Positions 1 to 14,589 are shown, counted from the stretch's first letter. The stretch is DNA of 64,000 nucleotides from Cloeon dipterum (GCF_949628265.1 NC_088788.1:31482335-31546334); one strand, 5' to 3'. The notes: generated by a model not told the origin, from the letters alone. Numbers and translations are program-made.

Positions 1-2642
1 ATAATTTTATATTTTGGAGCCGGCTGTTGTGAATTTGTATTTTTTGGCATATTTTTATTTATGTTTTGATTGTACAATATTTCATCTTACGAAATATGAC
101 GCACTAGTTGCGTCAAAATTGGCCCATTTAACTAAAAAAAAATCTGGATTCAATGAGGACAAGTCTTTTTATTCATGTTCCTATCTAGGACACAGTTGTT
201 TGGGAGGGAAATTTTCCAGAAATTCAATGCTTGACACCTGTTCAGAGCGTTCAATTAAAACGAGTAATCATGTCCATAGCCGAAATAGTGATTTTGGTTT
301 GTAGTGTAAAGTTGGTTTGCTCTGAGGCAAATATTAATTTGTATAAAGTTCTATTAAATTTATTCCTACGAGCCTGATAATACCATCGTTTTTTAGCTGA
401 AACTCGATTTTTTTTACTTTGCGCTCATGAGGTTTGAAATTTTGGCAAAAGGCTCAAAAAGCATTCAGGCCTCAATGCTGATTATCCATGAATTGTTTGC
501 TATGTATTATTAAGATTTCTTTGTTACAACAGAGGAACGCTTTACCCATCGTAAAAATACACTATGGGCGATAGAAAGAAATAATTAGTACCGTTGCTCT
601 CAACAAATATTGTAAACAAATTAATATTTGTCTCAGAGAGCAAAGGTTAAGTCCTAATTTAAATGAAAAGTATAATTAAATATGTGTGAAGCTAAAAATT
701 CTGAAAATCATAGTGCGGTTGGAATTTTTGGAATCGGCCGCCGGATTATCTGTTCAGGACACACCTCTTCTGTTGCCCTGATCGTTGTTCCTTTTGCTGA
801 TTATTTTTGAAGAATGGAAAATAAAGGAAATTTAACAAGGAGCCTAACCATCCCTTGAAAAGTTGACGCATCCTTATCTCTACTACCCTAGGCACTGATG
901 ACGTAACAATGTACTGGCCGCACTCTTTGTCCAGCACTTGATAGCTAACTCGACGGACGATGCCAAAAATTTCAATGACATTCTGACTTTTAGAATTTTA
1001 AGCATATAGCGAAAAATAATTTATTTTTTCAACATACATGTTTATTGGTGCTGCTGATGATATTCATCGAGGTCTTCAGGATCGTAATAGCTGCTGCTGC
1101 GAAGATGCACAATGGTCTTTGTCTTCAAGACTACGAAAATTTCTTCCTAGGCTAGCCCATTTCATTTAAAAAAGGATTGAAAATCTTCTTAACAAAGATA
1201 CTTCAACCCAGTTCAAGATAGCTTTTATCTATGCATCAAAATATTTTTAATTAAAGGGCAAAATGTAATTAATTTTTAATTTCGGCCGGCCATCCTTGCC
1301 TCCTTCCTTTGCAATGGACTATTATTGCAACGCCGTTCTGGCAAAACACAATTTAGAGTATGCAACCTGCGCCACACAAACGCCGAGCAAATAGCATAAT
1401 TCGTAGCAGTCCACCAAGCAAAATTGAATTTCGAAAAGAGATTAGATTAAAACTCTTGTCCCGGTTGAATATTTTACGAGCATCGCCAATTTCCGATGCA
1501 AATCGAGTAGCACGTATTTCCCATTCAAGTAGGCAAATCACGGCCGGGTGAGAGAGAAGAAGAAAACAAGCCTGAAAAGAAAAAGTGATAAAATCTGGGC
1601 GTTCGCGCGAGCGATCAGCAGCAAGCGAGCGAGCGTCGCGCCGGCGTTTCTCAACTTTCAAAGGTGAATCCCTTTGATGGCGGATTATTTCCGTCGGCGG
1701 CGCGCAAACCGAATTCATTCCGCTCGAATCCACAAACAGCAAAAAATGACGACGATAATAATTCCGTCCCTCTCTCCGCGCGCTCGGAAACAACAAAAAC
1801 AAATATAAACATGCCGAGTTGGAAGAGGGAAAAAAGAAGCGCGTGCACTCGCTAATAATGTAATTTTGGTTGTGCCTCCTCCTTTCGCGTGTAACGTCGT
1901 TAACTCCGCACTGCCACTTTAATATAATATACAAAATTATACGTACCGACACGCGGAAGCGACAGGCTGGAACACAGGGATGTGAAAAATAGTCAATTCT
2001 CTACTCTTATTGCAAAATATGAAGAAGAAACATAAAAATAAACCTAATAAAGATTTCAAAAATTTATTTAATATGAATTACGGACTATGTAATTTATTTT
2101 CGACAAAATGCCTATCACCTAAAAAGTTTAATAATTATGATTTCCATAAACTAAACCGGTGGAACTGGTTTCCACATAGGTTTTGGCTATGAAATATATT
2201 TCAAGTGTCCAATTTACTATTCTCAGAGTCCTCAATTTTGAGTCTAACCAGGGGACTCATATTTAAACGAATAAATTGCAGCGAGAGGTGAGTCATTTCT
2301 TACTTTTAATTGCTTTTATTTAAAACAAGATGATATCACCGCTTTAACAAGGAAAACTTTGTATTCCAGATTATAAAATTGTGTTTTAACCATTTTCGAT
2401 GTTATTAACCCGTCTTTTAAAACTGAATTAAATCGACTGTTTTACACAGCCCCAGAAAAGTAGTCTTATTGCATCAGCTTTTTTATTCTTGTTCCTTTCT
2501 CTGGCTCTGCAGCTTTGTCTCCGTTCATTTGCATGTCGCCCTGCTTTTCAATTAGTCGTAATATGATTTTCCGCAGCACCGCCTTTTCTCTTTCGCAATA
2601 ATTCGGACTGACCAACACCCCCGTGCGCTTCTTTTGCGACAC

Positions 2643-2645
<3 letters not shown>

Positions 2646-2684
<39 letters not shown>
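2646..2684. repeat. (CA)n microsatellite
   Basis: About 19 uninterrupted AC units. Confidence 0.98.
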
Positions 2685-2685
<1 letters not shown>

Positions 2686-4392
2686 CTTCTCTTTCTGTAT
2701 CTCTCTCTTGCTCAACTCGCTCGCGTACTTTTTCGCCTTCCTTTTCCTTTTTACGAGTTTAAAGCGGCCGTCAAAAAAGTTGGTGCCCTGCTTCATCGCC
2801 GAATAAAAACAAACAAGAACTACATTCGAGGATTAATGTCGACCAAAGTTCCCGTCTATTTCTTGTTTTAGTGGCCAAGTATAAAAAATTATTTCCTCGT
2901 ATCATTTTTTATTTACACCCGGAAATTTCTCTCCCTTGGTTTCTTCGCGCTGACTTAAATTGGTGATTTCCTCGCCTTGAAACTTTAATATCATCAGATT
3001 AAAACTGAGAAACGTCTGTCACCTCTGAAATTTGCTGCTCTAATTAAATGAATTATTTATCGTGCTCTCTTGCGGGAGAGCAAAACAAATTGTTTTAGCT
3101 TTTTGTTAAATTTTTATCCAATACAAACACCAAACAAATTAATTTGAGAAAATTTTGAAAACCTAGCAAATGTTCTTATATTTTGGTTAATCTCTACGCT
3201 TTTAAGTAGCTCAAGATTATTTCAATCGATCTCAGAATATCGGGTAAATCGTTTTTTTCATGTTCTTGCAATTTGAGTCAAAGCGGAGGTTAGCACAGAA
3301 AGTTTCCTTGCTTTGCAGATTACAAAGCACTTCCCTTTAATTAAAAAATCTTATTTTTCTTTTCATTTCATGGAAGTTCTATGTCAAGAGATCTCATCGA
3401 GAGGAATTGTAGCAAGCAATGAAAACTATCGAACTTGTTCAAGCACTAAATTTTCAAGAGAAAACGATCAAATGCTATTTTTAGAGCTTGATTTTAATAG
3501 GATGTTCTATGAATTTAGACCTACAGTGACCTACACCCCTGCATATGCGTCCAGGGCATTAACGTTATTTTTGCCGTCTATTTTGTTTTTTACCGAAGAA
3601 CGATGCGTCTGGACAGAGCAGAAAAGCTCCAAATCAGCAGCAAAAGCAACTCGAAAATAACGAGGCTCACTCGAAAGGCCGCTCTTTTTTAACCGTGTCT
3701 CTCTTCATATACAAAAATTCAATAGGTAACTTGTTATCTGGCCTGTTGCTACTGCACACACATACATAGAAAGACACACGCGCGCGTGGCAGAAGGGACG
3801 ATGGTCATTGTAGGGCCACTTCCATGCACAATAACAGCGTCGTTATGGAGAGAGAGCGCGCGCGCACTCACTAATGGGCTATCGTCGTGGAAACAGACAG
3901 CGATATAAATGTAATATTTATCTGCGCCGACATTTTCATGCTCTTTCTCCCGTTTTTTGTCGGCTCCCTCACCCGTCGCTGCAGCTCTTGTTTGCGTCTC
4001 CATACCTGCTGAACCCGCTATTTTTATACACCGACATTTTATCGTTTGTGAATTTTGCACGTGCACCCATCAAGCCGATTAGGCCAGGAATCTTTCATGT
4101 GCGTCGTTCCTAACAAATATGTATTAATATTAGAGTGTAGAAAGAGTTGCAAACTGTTACTGAAAGACAGCCTACGTCAAAAAATAGATCCATTAGAACG
4201 AACGTGAGGTATTTTTGCGATTTATTACTGTGGGGCTAATATTATAGAGTAGTGTTCCAAGCGAATTTGATAGTTGGGATTTTTTTGCCATAAAAAGGTT
4301 TAATTTTACTTAAATTACTTTATTGGTTGTGGAAATATCATAGTAATCCAAAATAGATTTCGATTCTAAACATGTTTTATTAAAAAGGTCGC

Positions 4393-4411
4393 TGGTCAAA
4401 GGTCAAGGTGA
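4393..4411 (+). promoter_or_regulatory. Cluster of nuclear-receptor half-sites
   Basis: TGGTCA, one spacer base, AGGTCA, then AGGTGA directly adjacent, with an inverted TGACCT a few bases later at 4419-4424. The first pair is a DR1-like arrangement of the kind bound by HNF4/USP-type receptors. Single occurrence; function inferred. Confidence 0.3.
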
Positions 4412-5721
4412 CTTTTCGTGACCTTATTCATAAAAATCCATTTTTCAGGATGATAACCCCCTTCGATTTTTTTAAGATTCAGGACCAAAATGTAGCCAAT
4501 GAAATTCTACATAAGTACCGTGAGTTTCATTGCTGCAATTTGAATTAAATTTGATGTTTGAAAAACGGCTCAAAGCTGCTAACAATAAGTCGTGCCTTCA
4601 ACTTTAATTGGAAATGTGTCAAATGTTTAAGTATTCAAATCATTTGAATCAAATTTTCTTAAGAACATTTTTAGAATAATTTTTAGGTGTCATTTCCATG
4701 TTTTACGACTCTAGTGAGTTCAAATTTGCTTTTAGGATTTCAAAATCAATTGACCCGCATAAATTAAAACCATGAAATATCTAGTTATAATAATTATTAT
4801 TTTTCACTTTTCTATCCCCAAAGGACCATTCTTACTCGAATTCGGTGTCTATAGGAATAGACACCAAATTCAATATATGGTTAGATTGCTAACAATACAC
4901 TTTCCTCTTTTCTTAATTTATTTCCATGAACTTTAAAGGTTTCGCACTCGGTTCAAAACTGAATAAAGTAATTTATATGTAAAATATTTGGCTCCCGTTG
5001 AAGCGGCATAATGCCATTCTAAACTTATCCCCTCTTGCGGTAATTTATGGAGTTAGTCAAAAATGCTAAACGAATTCAGTATTACAACACTGATTTTGAA
5101 TATCTATGAGAAAAACAACAGCTTAGAATAAAACTTGATTAAAAAACCAAATTTAATTGAACTGGCACACCTGATGTACATTAATTCAGTTAGCTTTTTA
5201 CAACATTGAAATCCATTGTGTTGTTTTTCCATTTAGCAAAAGTCGGCGGATCAGTCTAATTTTGTATGGGATTGGAGTAAAACAATAGGTGCGAGTGTCG
5301 CCAGGAGCGTTATAAATGTAAGGCTCATGAGTGGTGGAGGAAGCTGCGGCGGAGCCCTCCTCGCCGCACATTAATTTCCCCCTCAAGGTGCATATTGATG
5401 AATGGAAGTGAGGCCGCGTCGACGAGTAGCAAAAGTACCATTACGAAAATCAGCATCACAATGCTTTTTGCAGAATGACGGTGATTACGAAAATTGCGTG
5501 CTTTCGCGCACACACAAAACACACGGCAACAAAACACGCCGAGAGTACTTACTTAGTTGATGCTGGGCGGGTGGCAGTGGCGGTGGCGAGCTTTCTAAAA
5601 AATTAACATTTTCGCATTACGTCACCCCCCACGTCCCTCCATCCTGGCCCCAGCCTGCCCAAGAAAAATGCCTCCATTTTAATTTTAGCACATTTATACA
5701 GATTAAAAATTGTTGTGGCAA

Positions 5722-5744
5722 CTCTCTCTCTCTCTCTCTCTCTC
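5722..5744. repeat. (CT)n microsatellite
   Basis: About 11 CT units, uninterrupted. Confidence 0.97.
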
Positions 5745-8700
5745 GCGTCCCCCCGCAAATCTTCCCTCTTGCTCGCCATTGTCTTTTTGAGAATGCTAAG
5801 TTACATCGGAAGTTGTACAAGTGCTTCTCTGTATGCGTGCAATAATACACATTGTTGTGTGCGTGCTTACTGTTATTTTACGCATAGAGGCCCTCTTTTA
5901 CGCTGGCCTACAAGATAATTATTTATTTTCATTGACTAGTCATTATCGATCGATTCACTTTAGGCATGACATGAATTACCAAGAAGATTATTGAGACTAA
6001 AAATATGCTTACAGTCTATTTCAAACAATTTTAAAAATGTCTTGATTTGAAACGTTTATGCTTTACGGGAGTTTTACTTTTGTATCAAATTCTCAAAATT
6101 TAATATTTTGCCACAATGATTATGATGTAAAAATTGTAATAGTCAACATTTTACTGGAAATTAAAAAAGAAAAAAAACACACGGAATTGATATGATCATA
6201 AAAAGACACGCATATTTTTAGCATGCGACGTGCTTCTTGCTTATCTTATATCAACAAACTTATCTTATGATAACTAAATATGTTTTCTACTATCTAGGTT
6301 ACTTGTTATTCGCAGAAACATCCATTAAGAACTGCGATATTAATGAAGTACAGTTTTTTAATATTCTTAGAATTTCAATTATCCAAAGCATCCCAAGAAA
6401 ACGCAACCAATAAGGCCTGGGGAAAGACGGCCCTGCGGCAAACAGTGCAGAAATGATGGCTTGTTCGCTCGAGCACAAAGCCGTGAGGTGTTTTGCAGAT
6501 TCCGCGTTGGCGGTGGTTATAATTACAACAGAAAAATCGTGTATCGTACATAAGAAAATTAAAAGCCATTGCTTATATTAAAAACAGTGAAACCCTCTTA
6601 TTCGCAAAAACGCAAACTCGCATAAAATAAAGCGACAATGTTTTCGCGTGTTTTATTGATCTCGTTTTGGTATAGACAAAGCCCTAGCACGAATGAGAAA
6701 GAGAGAAATAGTAGCGTCGGTGGTGGAAGTGGTGGTGCAAGCAGCACCAACTTTGCATAAAATGATTGAGGCTTGGGCAGTGGTCCAGACCGGATTAGCA
6801 GTCGTGCTGTGACGAATACATGACAAAAAACAATACTGCCGCATTATCCTATTTACTCAGTCGGCAGCCAGCTAGCGTCCTTGTGGTGTGTGGACCCGAA
6901 ATGTAATAAGTGCTGCAGCCGCCGCCTCCGTTCGTTATTCCGCTGCCGCCGACGCCGCCGCCGAGTGGAGTGGATTTTCATATCTGGCTCTTTATTCTGT
7001 CACTTTCCGCCAACACTGCAAAGCTCCCTCTGACAATTGTCTGTGCATTGCATTTGATTGCCTTCTCGTCGGCAGCCTGCGATGAAATATTTAAACAAAT
7101 ATTCATTTCTACAATGCTAGAAAGAGCTTGAGGTGGCTTCATTCTGACCTTAAACATTGAAACTTGTAAATAAATTGTTTTGCTATTTTAATCTGTTTTG
7201 GTTGTTTTACCCTAGAGATGTTAACTCTTTGAAGTCAAGTATCCAAACAGCTAGTTCGAGTGCAATTATTGCTGCTCGCCAAATATTTAACTCTTGATAT
7301 TAATTATCTTTCCTAGTCAAGAACCTCCCATATTTCAAAACAGTTTACCCAAAGTTATTTCTTCATCGAGAAAGGATATCTCTAAAATTTAAATTATATT
7401 CCTCGGTTCTTTGTTTGAGTTGCAAATGTGCGTTTTAATACAAAATAAATCGATTATATAGGGATATACATATTTTGGTCTGCGAGATCAAATATTTGGT
7501 CCCTAATTATCTTGAAAATCACAAATGGCTTTCTTTAGCTTGCTCTCTTAAGGATTGTTCTCCGGTGGGGCAGGCAAATCAAAAACGCGCTGCTTTGAAG
7601 AGGCCTTAAAATGCAGAGAAAGATTATCCTTCTAATGGGTCTTACGCTTAATAAATCTTCAACGCCGTAGCCCCGCAATTAAAATAAGGAAAAGCCTTTG
7701 GCAATGACGATGGCAACTGTGCAGAGATTTGGGGACGGAAGCAAAAGGGGTTGGCTTCTTTAATTTGCATTCCTCTGGCTCGTTGGAAACGAGCTAATTT
7801 ATTTCATCGCAAAGCTTCAAATGACCTGTAAGCTGCATAAATACGCATTTTAGTTAGGGGACCTAACTATGGCTCGAATTTTTTTATCTTCTCTTGTTTG
7901 TTTAAATTTTATCACAGTTCGAAATAATTGCAAAATTTAAAATATGATTTGCTTGGGAAAAAATTGATTTTGTTTTGTTATCTTTATTGTTTATATTAGC
8001 TGCTATAAATATCACCGTCCTTTGATTTCATGATCTTGGAGGGATTAAAAAATTCGGCGTGTTCGAATCTCAAAATGCATAAAATAAAAGTTTAAAAAGT
8101 TGGTTCTTTGATAAGTGTGTAGATATTTTTGATTAGGAGTAATCAATGAAATTTCATCAGTTTGCTCGATCAATTTCCTTCCTCATAGCCTTTGGCCTGA
8201 GCGTAGGGATTTCGGAAAAAGAAGCGGGAGTCGGCATCGGCACAGGATTCACGCGGCTGAAGCAACCGCCTGCCCTCCCAACGTCGTCCCTTGTACAACG
8301 TACACAGCGTTAATTAAATTTCGCGATACACACACAGGAAAAATATTCCAAACAAGAGAGGTAATTATTCAAAAGTTTGAGTGGCTGGCTGTTTGTGTAA
8401 ACGCCGAGCTAATTAGCAGGCAGCAAGCAGCGGTGAAAGTACGGCAGTGAGCGAACGAGAGCGGGCGCAGAGAGGATATAAAAAGCAGAGAGAGCGCTTA
8501 CAAGTAGTTTATAAATATTGATTTTGCGGTGGCCTTTGTCTAATTAAAAGTGAGCTGCCTGTAAACAGCTTGCCTCGGCCCTGCCTCCTTCTCCGCCGCG
8601 TTCAGTGCGCGGCGGCCCTCCCACTGCACGTACACACGCTCACACATTAAATGTATGTATGGTTATACGTACGTATACCCGTTTACACACTCGCATTCCT

Positions 8701-11599
8701 GCTCCTCTTTGCAAACACAATGCCTCGTTATTGCCCCTGATTGTGCTGCAATTAGTGCCGCACACTTTCTCCCTGCAAAACGCCGCGTCGACGCTCTCGC
8801 GCTCTTGGTGCGATTCACCGCTCAAACCTGAAAGCCCTGACGTTATACGCGAGAGTAAGTAATCAGTTTGACTAAAATTGAATTTGCAAAATTTAATAAC
8901 CCTGTTTGGTTAAATTTTGTCTCATGCTGTCTAGATTTGCAAGTAATAGCTTATACATTGATAGATTATCTCCCATTTTTTATAGCTTTCTGAGAAGCAC
9001 CAAAATTATATTTAATACAATCTGATTTAAATTGAATGTTATCTTTGATTTCCTCTTCTTGAAGTTTAACCAAATATTTTATAATCAGCAATCATCTCCG
9101 TATTCCAGCCTATTCAGCATGCGTGTTTCGATTGAGTCTGAGAACTATACTCGTTACTTCTTTAATATTTATGAATGAACAAAAAATTAAGGTATGATTT
9201 ATACTTTTGAACGTTTAATTTGCACTGAAAAAGGCTGGCAGTGACCGTACCTTCGTGACTCGTGATTCCAGAGACTTTTTATCCTTCGTTGGAATGCACT
9301 TACGTTCTCACTCACGTTTTATTATTTCTCAGACGATACTATATTTTATATATGAATTGAATGTCTGGGCACTATTCCGCTCATAAAAACACTTACGAAT
9401 GCAAAATTTTTATGGCAATCTAACGCCATCAAAGCATTCTCTGTGTCAGAAAATGGCACTGTTGCTGTTCCGTTTTTGTTTCCATGGCTATTCAATTGTG
9501 TATTATATATTTTTGAATGTTTAAAGCAAAAACTCGAAATTTGTAAATTTATTGAATTTTTTTTTAATAAAATCATTTAAAAAATATCATATAAATCCAT
9601 GTGGCGAATTATTTAACCGATAAGTGTTGCAGGAGTGTCCGAAACCTAGCTGGTCGAGATGAATACTATCCGATATTTTACTAATAAATGAGGACAAGTT
9701 TGCTTCATTTATCCTCACATTGTGAAAAATGCTAAGAGATTTTTAGAATTTTTATAGAGATGCTAATGAAGGTAGAAGCACACGACAATGTCATAGTTTT
9801 ACAGTTGAAACTAAATGCAGCTCCTTGGTGTATAGCGAGCTTTTTTCCGTATTGTTTTTACAGCAATTTCAACTTTTGCGCTAACTACGCTTAATTGCAA
9901 CCCTCAGACGGAAAAGGAAGCAAGAAAAGGAATCAAAACTGTATAAGGTTAAGCAAGAAAATTATAAAGAAATACGGAAAAATAAACAGCTTGAAACAGA
10001 ATGATTTTAGGAAATTGAAAACATTAAAAATAACTCCCAACCCAGTTAAAAAAGGAAACCAGAATGGAATCACAGCAGTTGGATTATTATTATTGGTACC
10101 ACGAGTGACATGATTATATTATAAATCTGTTGATAACATACAAAAGATTCATTCACATTGCGATTTTCATCAGCCAGCATCTACTCTACGCCAAATAAGT
10201 TATTTTGAGCAGAATAAATGCGAATGCCCTTTTAAGACAGATTTACGTCAGAACCTAATTCCTTGAATTTAGCTGTAGGCATCCCTCATTGGTCAGTGAG
10301 CCACACTTTTTCTATGTCGATACTTTTTAGAGTTAACAATAACACGCCAGCTCCAACAGCCAATCAACCCCTGAAGCACCAATAAAACCTGCACAAAGTT
10401 TCGCACCCCTAAATAATCGGGGGCATAAAAAGAGCATCCTCGTGCGATGTGCATCGAGCAGCGTTTTCGCAAAAGCAGCCCCCTACCCCTATTTTCGCAC
10501 ACTCTCGCTCACACACTCCCTCCGCGCGGCCTCCCTTCCAGCCGAGAGGGTGGCGCCTCCTCGTGTTTCGAACCTGTCCCGCGGAGCTCCTTTAATTAAC
10601 AGAAAGTGGTTCATTAGTGCTTATTCATTAAAGCAGAGAGTAATTAGGGAACTCTAATGAATGCTGTAATAATCTAACAGCGAGAGAGCGAGCGAGCGCC
10701 GAGTGCTGCGCGCCTCATCTCTCCTCTCGGTCTGCTTTTTGCACCGTTCGTTCCCTGCTGTATCCAGCCAGCCCGCCCGCCGCCCACCTTGTTCTCCAAT
10801 TATACCCATTTCGTCTGGCCCAGCGAACGGACTGGATTTTATTCAGCGCTCCGTTGCCGCGGCCCAATTCGGTTAATATATTAACCAGATCCCGTCGGCA
10901 CGGCGTCTGCACTGAAATCGTTCTTGCTACTCGCTTTCTTTTAGAGTTCCGATATATAATGATGAGATGCGGGAATTTCCTTAAGGGTGTAAATTTGGAG
11001 AGCATGCTCTCTTGATCGATAAGTGAGAATCATTTTAGAACTCAGTGAAGCAAACAAACGTTTCATGATAAAAGATTGAAAAAAAATGTTAGCAAACATT
11101 TTAAAAGATGATAAGGATAAAATTGTTATTTGACTGAAACAAAAAATATAAAAAATGCTGATAAATAAAATAAACTGAATACCAAATGTAAAAAAATGGG
11201 GAGTTGAAAACTAAAGTAAAAATTTAGCAAGCAAAAAAGAAGATTTATATAATGATTTTATTGCCGATCAGAGGGGTAACTTTACCTCAAATATCCCCAC
11301 ATCCAAAAATTAAAATAAAAAATAACATTTGGAAACAGAGTTCAGAATTCAGAGAAAAACATTTAGCTAATAACTTTTTGTTTGAATGCACTAGCCTTAC
11401 AACACTAAAATAATTTAGTAAGCAATTGTTTAGTTAATACCTTTTCCCCAGTCACCATAATCTATTAAGGAGAGATAACCAAGATAATATAAAAGCTTTT
11501 TACCTACCATCGTGATAGAAATGTATTGAAGGAAAAGTTAAAAATGAGTTTGCACGACTTTAAATGAAGAACCGAATTAATAAATTTCCTTTTCGCAGT

Positions 11600-11601
<2 letters not shown>

Positions 11602-11631
<30 letters not shown>
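11602..11631. repeat. (TC)n microsatellite
   Basis: 15 TC units preceding a moderately GC-rich stretch. Confidence 0.97.
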
Positions 11632-11632
<1 letters not shown>

Positions 11633-12651
11633 AATGAGCATACTCGAAACGTATTTGGAATTCCGACGGTGGAACCGCAGATTCATCACCAAATTAACCG
11701 AAATGCAAAGCGTGCACGTCATTAAGCTGATTGGCCGCCAAGAGGGCGAAGTTTCCGAGAATAATTTTGTGGAGTGCTCGTTGGAATACACACACGTAAT
11801 TCTCATAATGCACTGGCGCACGTTTTCTTTCTTTCCGCTCTCGGATTTCACTCTGCAAGATTGTTTCGATGCCACGAGCCGTGCGTCAATTAATCGAACC
11901 AATTCGACCAAATCTGAGAGTAAAAAAATCTCGTGAACTGCTTTTTTATTTGTTCTGATAGAATTATTTTTTTAAATTTATTTTTCGAAACGGGTCATGA
12001 AAATCCTCAAAGTAAAATAATAAAAATACGGTTGTTTGAGGAACAACAGGGTTTTGTTTCAAATTGCGAGTTAAATTTCCTGTTGTTAATATCATGGAGG
12101 CAAAAATCGAGCGAACCGAACTTTGATTACTACACAAGTTGTGCGACTTCGCACAGAAACTGCGAGTTAAGGTCCTTTGCTGCGTCTCAGAAACAAAAGC
12201 AAAATCAAGCCCCGCAGGGCCACATGACCGTTTAAAAAGCTAATTATTTCGCGTAATTCTCGCTGGCGAGGAAGTTAAAGGGCTTTCTTCTTTTCGAGCA
12301 CAGCAGGCGCATAAAGCAAAGCGAGAGGCTTTGATATTATTATTACTGCTGCTGCTGCTGCTGGCGGAGGCGGGTGGGCGAGCGGGGCGAAGGGGGTGAG
12401 TTAATTAATTGATAAAAGGGAGCCCTCTGTGACACAAATGAAGTCTGGTGGGATTTTCATGAGACTAATTAATAAACTAAATAATTAATTGTTGTTTCTT
12501 TGCCGCGAGAGGGAGCAGTCGGCGCTCAAGCCCAGAGAACTTCTAATTATGATTGTACGTATACGTACGTGCATATATGGCCGTGTGTGTGTTTGGTACG
12601 TGTATCTCTCTGTGCACATGCAGTGGCACACATAATGATATGTACATACGA

Positions 12652-12675
12652 CGGGCGGGCGGGCGGGCGGGCGGG
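12652..12675. repeat. (GGGC)n microsatellite
   Basis: Six GGGC units within a GC-rich island. G-runs of three on the plus strand could allow a G-quadruplex. Confidence 0.95.
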
Positions 12676-13545
12676 AGAAGCAGGCGTGCATTCGGCTCGG
12701 GCGCGCGCTAATTCATTAGAATATTATGTTGACTCAGCTATACAATACGCCCCGGCCGTATCAAGCAGACTGAGTGTGTGTGCTTGCGCGCGGCCCTGAG
12801 TGTTTCAATTAATTTGCTAATTAAATTGCCATCAGCCGCAGAGAAGCACTAACCCACCACCGGCAGCGGCAATAGCGGCCGCGGCAGATCAGCTTGGCGC
12901 CATTTTTCGCGATTGATTCGCCAACACACAGCCCAAATTAATTTCCACGTTATTAATGCATATTGAACGACCACTCCGCTCCGATCCAAACCTAACTACC
13001 GACCAGCGTTTTATTTTATCGCATTTTCACCAGGCTCTTAGTAAAAAAGTGAAAGCTGCCATCCACTTTTTCCTTAATGCTGTCTTCACAGTTTTAGGCT
13101 CGAAATTGAATCTTCTAATGCCAAAGAAGATTTTTTTTCAAATAAAATTAAACTTTTTAGTTTTAAACAAATGAAAGGTCGTAAAGGGAATTGTATTTTT
13201 TTATTAGTTTGGATAGGCATTATTGAAAGAGCTCAAAACTACAACGTGATCATGAACAGGAAAATTAACAAATCGAATGAGAAATAAATTTTAGGGTTGA
13301 GATTTTAAAACGGTCTGCTTAATTTTCAGAGTGGTTTGAACTCACTGTTGGACACTAAATGAACAAGAATAACGAAATTTTAAGGAAATTGGTGCAGTTT
13401 TAAATTAATTTTAACTCGACCAAACATTGTCTGGACTATATGAGTATTATATGGACGTATTAACAGCACGTACAAAACTCCTGGTAAAATTTGTGAGCTT
13501 CCCCAATTATAAAAAATGATCTTTTGAGGTAGAGTTTTAAAACAT

Positions 13546-13886
13546 TGTGGCGCCTTCTCGCCACTACTGTCCTACTACTTTGCATTTAACCAGTATCGCC
13601 AGGTGGCAGTACAAAGGTGTGCGACAATCAGTGCACCCTTACTGCACCTTCACCCCACTGCACCTTAAGCCTCGCACGACAGCAGTCGCAACACAATATT
13701 CTCTCTCCGGCTAGGATGAGTTTTCGTGCGAGGATGTTCTAGAAACTTTGATCTCGAATTAATAAGACCCGCACTTAATACGGGTCTTGATCTTGATTAC
13801 TGATACCTCAACCACGAGACATGAATAAAGACGAATAATTTGCACTACCAAAAGACGCATTTCTGTCACGGCTCCACGTACCCACA
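13546..13886 (+). mobile_element. Solo LTR with 4-bp target-site duplication
   Basis: A 341-bp unit starts TGTGGCGCC and ends CCCACA, so the ends are TGTGG...CCACA. It is flanked on both sides by ACAT (13542-13545 and 13887-13890). An AATAAA at 13824-13829 lies near the 3' end, as in the R region of an LTR. A short hairpin (GTGGCG...CGCCAC) sits at the 5' end. There is no internal retroelement domain and no second LTR in the window, so this is most simply a solo LTR left by recombination. The superfamily is uncertain. Confidence 0.72.
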
Positions 13887-14589
13887 ACATTATAGAGCTG
13901 CTTTAAAAACGTTTTGAAAATATGTTCAGGCCAGCAAAAATTTAAAGAAACAAAAAAGCAGGAAAATTTTAATCCTTTTAATATTAAGTTTCAAACTTTT
14001 TTGCTTTCATGTCTAAAATAGTCGCCTGTTCAATGGAAAACTGTCGTAAATCCCAACTATACAAATAATCTTGTTTCATATAGTACTAAATTTCTAATTT
14101 GTAGAAAATTTATGTTTCTTTCAAAGGTGGCTTAACTATCAAAACAGAAAACTTCCAACTCCACTTGGTCGTGAATTTTCATCGTTCGTCCGTTTTGCAA
14201 TAAATATTTTTCGAATTTCTTTTGAGGAATAAAATGATGCATCAACAAGCTTTGACTGTTATTTTTGCATTTAATACAGACCAATTTGTATCATTAATGG
14301 TTCATATATTATTTAATTTACTATTATCCGTTTGGGTAAATCTGAACCTTTCCGGTTTTGATAGTTTATTTCCACATTTAGATTACAAATATCTGAAATG
14401 TAGTTGTTAAGGCTAAAACTAAAGGAGTCAAACAAGTAATCTTGATCATTTTCAATCCTTTAAGCATCTGGAGTGCATTAAAACCATAGATTGAGAAGCT
14501 CTGGTCGTTGCATTCAAATTCCCGTCAATCCCAATCTTTAAGAAAAACAGATTGCAACAAAGAGCCGAGCAATAAACTAACATAAACGC

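Larger units (their letters stand above)
1..5721. other. No gene seen; AT-rich DNA with GC-richer islands
   Basis: Islands lie at about 1290-1980, 2460-2870 and 3760-4060. A 14-bp-arm hairpin (GAATTCGGTGTCTA and near-complement) is at 4838-4871. The longest ORF, 199 codons on the minus strand in the first island, has no recognisable domain and is treated as compositional. No tRNA or rRNA signature was recognised. Confidence 0.6.
5745..13541. other. No gene seen; AT-rich DNA with GC-richer islands
   Basis: Islands lie at about 6850-7080, 8200-8870, 10440-10910 and 12180-12920. TAATTA and TTAATTAA motifs cluster in and beside the last two. GCGAGCGAGC-type purine-rich tracts are common. Short ORFs carry no recognisable domain. 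Confidence 0.6.

Noticed and set aside
1353-1952. 199-codon ORF on the minus strand, longest in the left region
   Set aside because: No domain, no splice partners, starts and ends within a GC-rich low-stop island. Treated as compositional.
8046-8062. GTTCGAATCTC resembling a tRNA T-loop
   Set aside because: No acceptor stem, anticodon arm or A-box at the required distance; a similar chance match occurs near 29106.
11598-11936. 112-codon ORF beginning in the CT microsatellite
   Set aside because: It starts with a (Leu-Ser)n run from the repeat; no recognisable domain and no homologous feature on either side.
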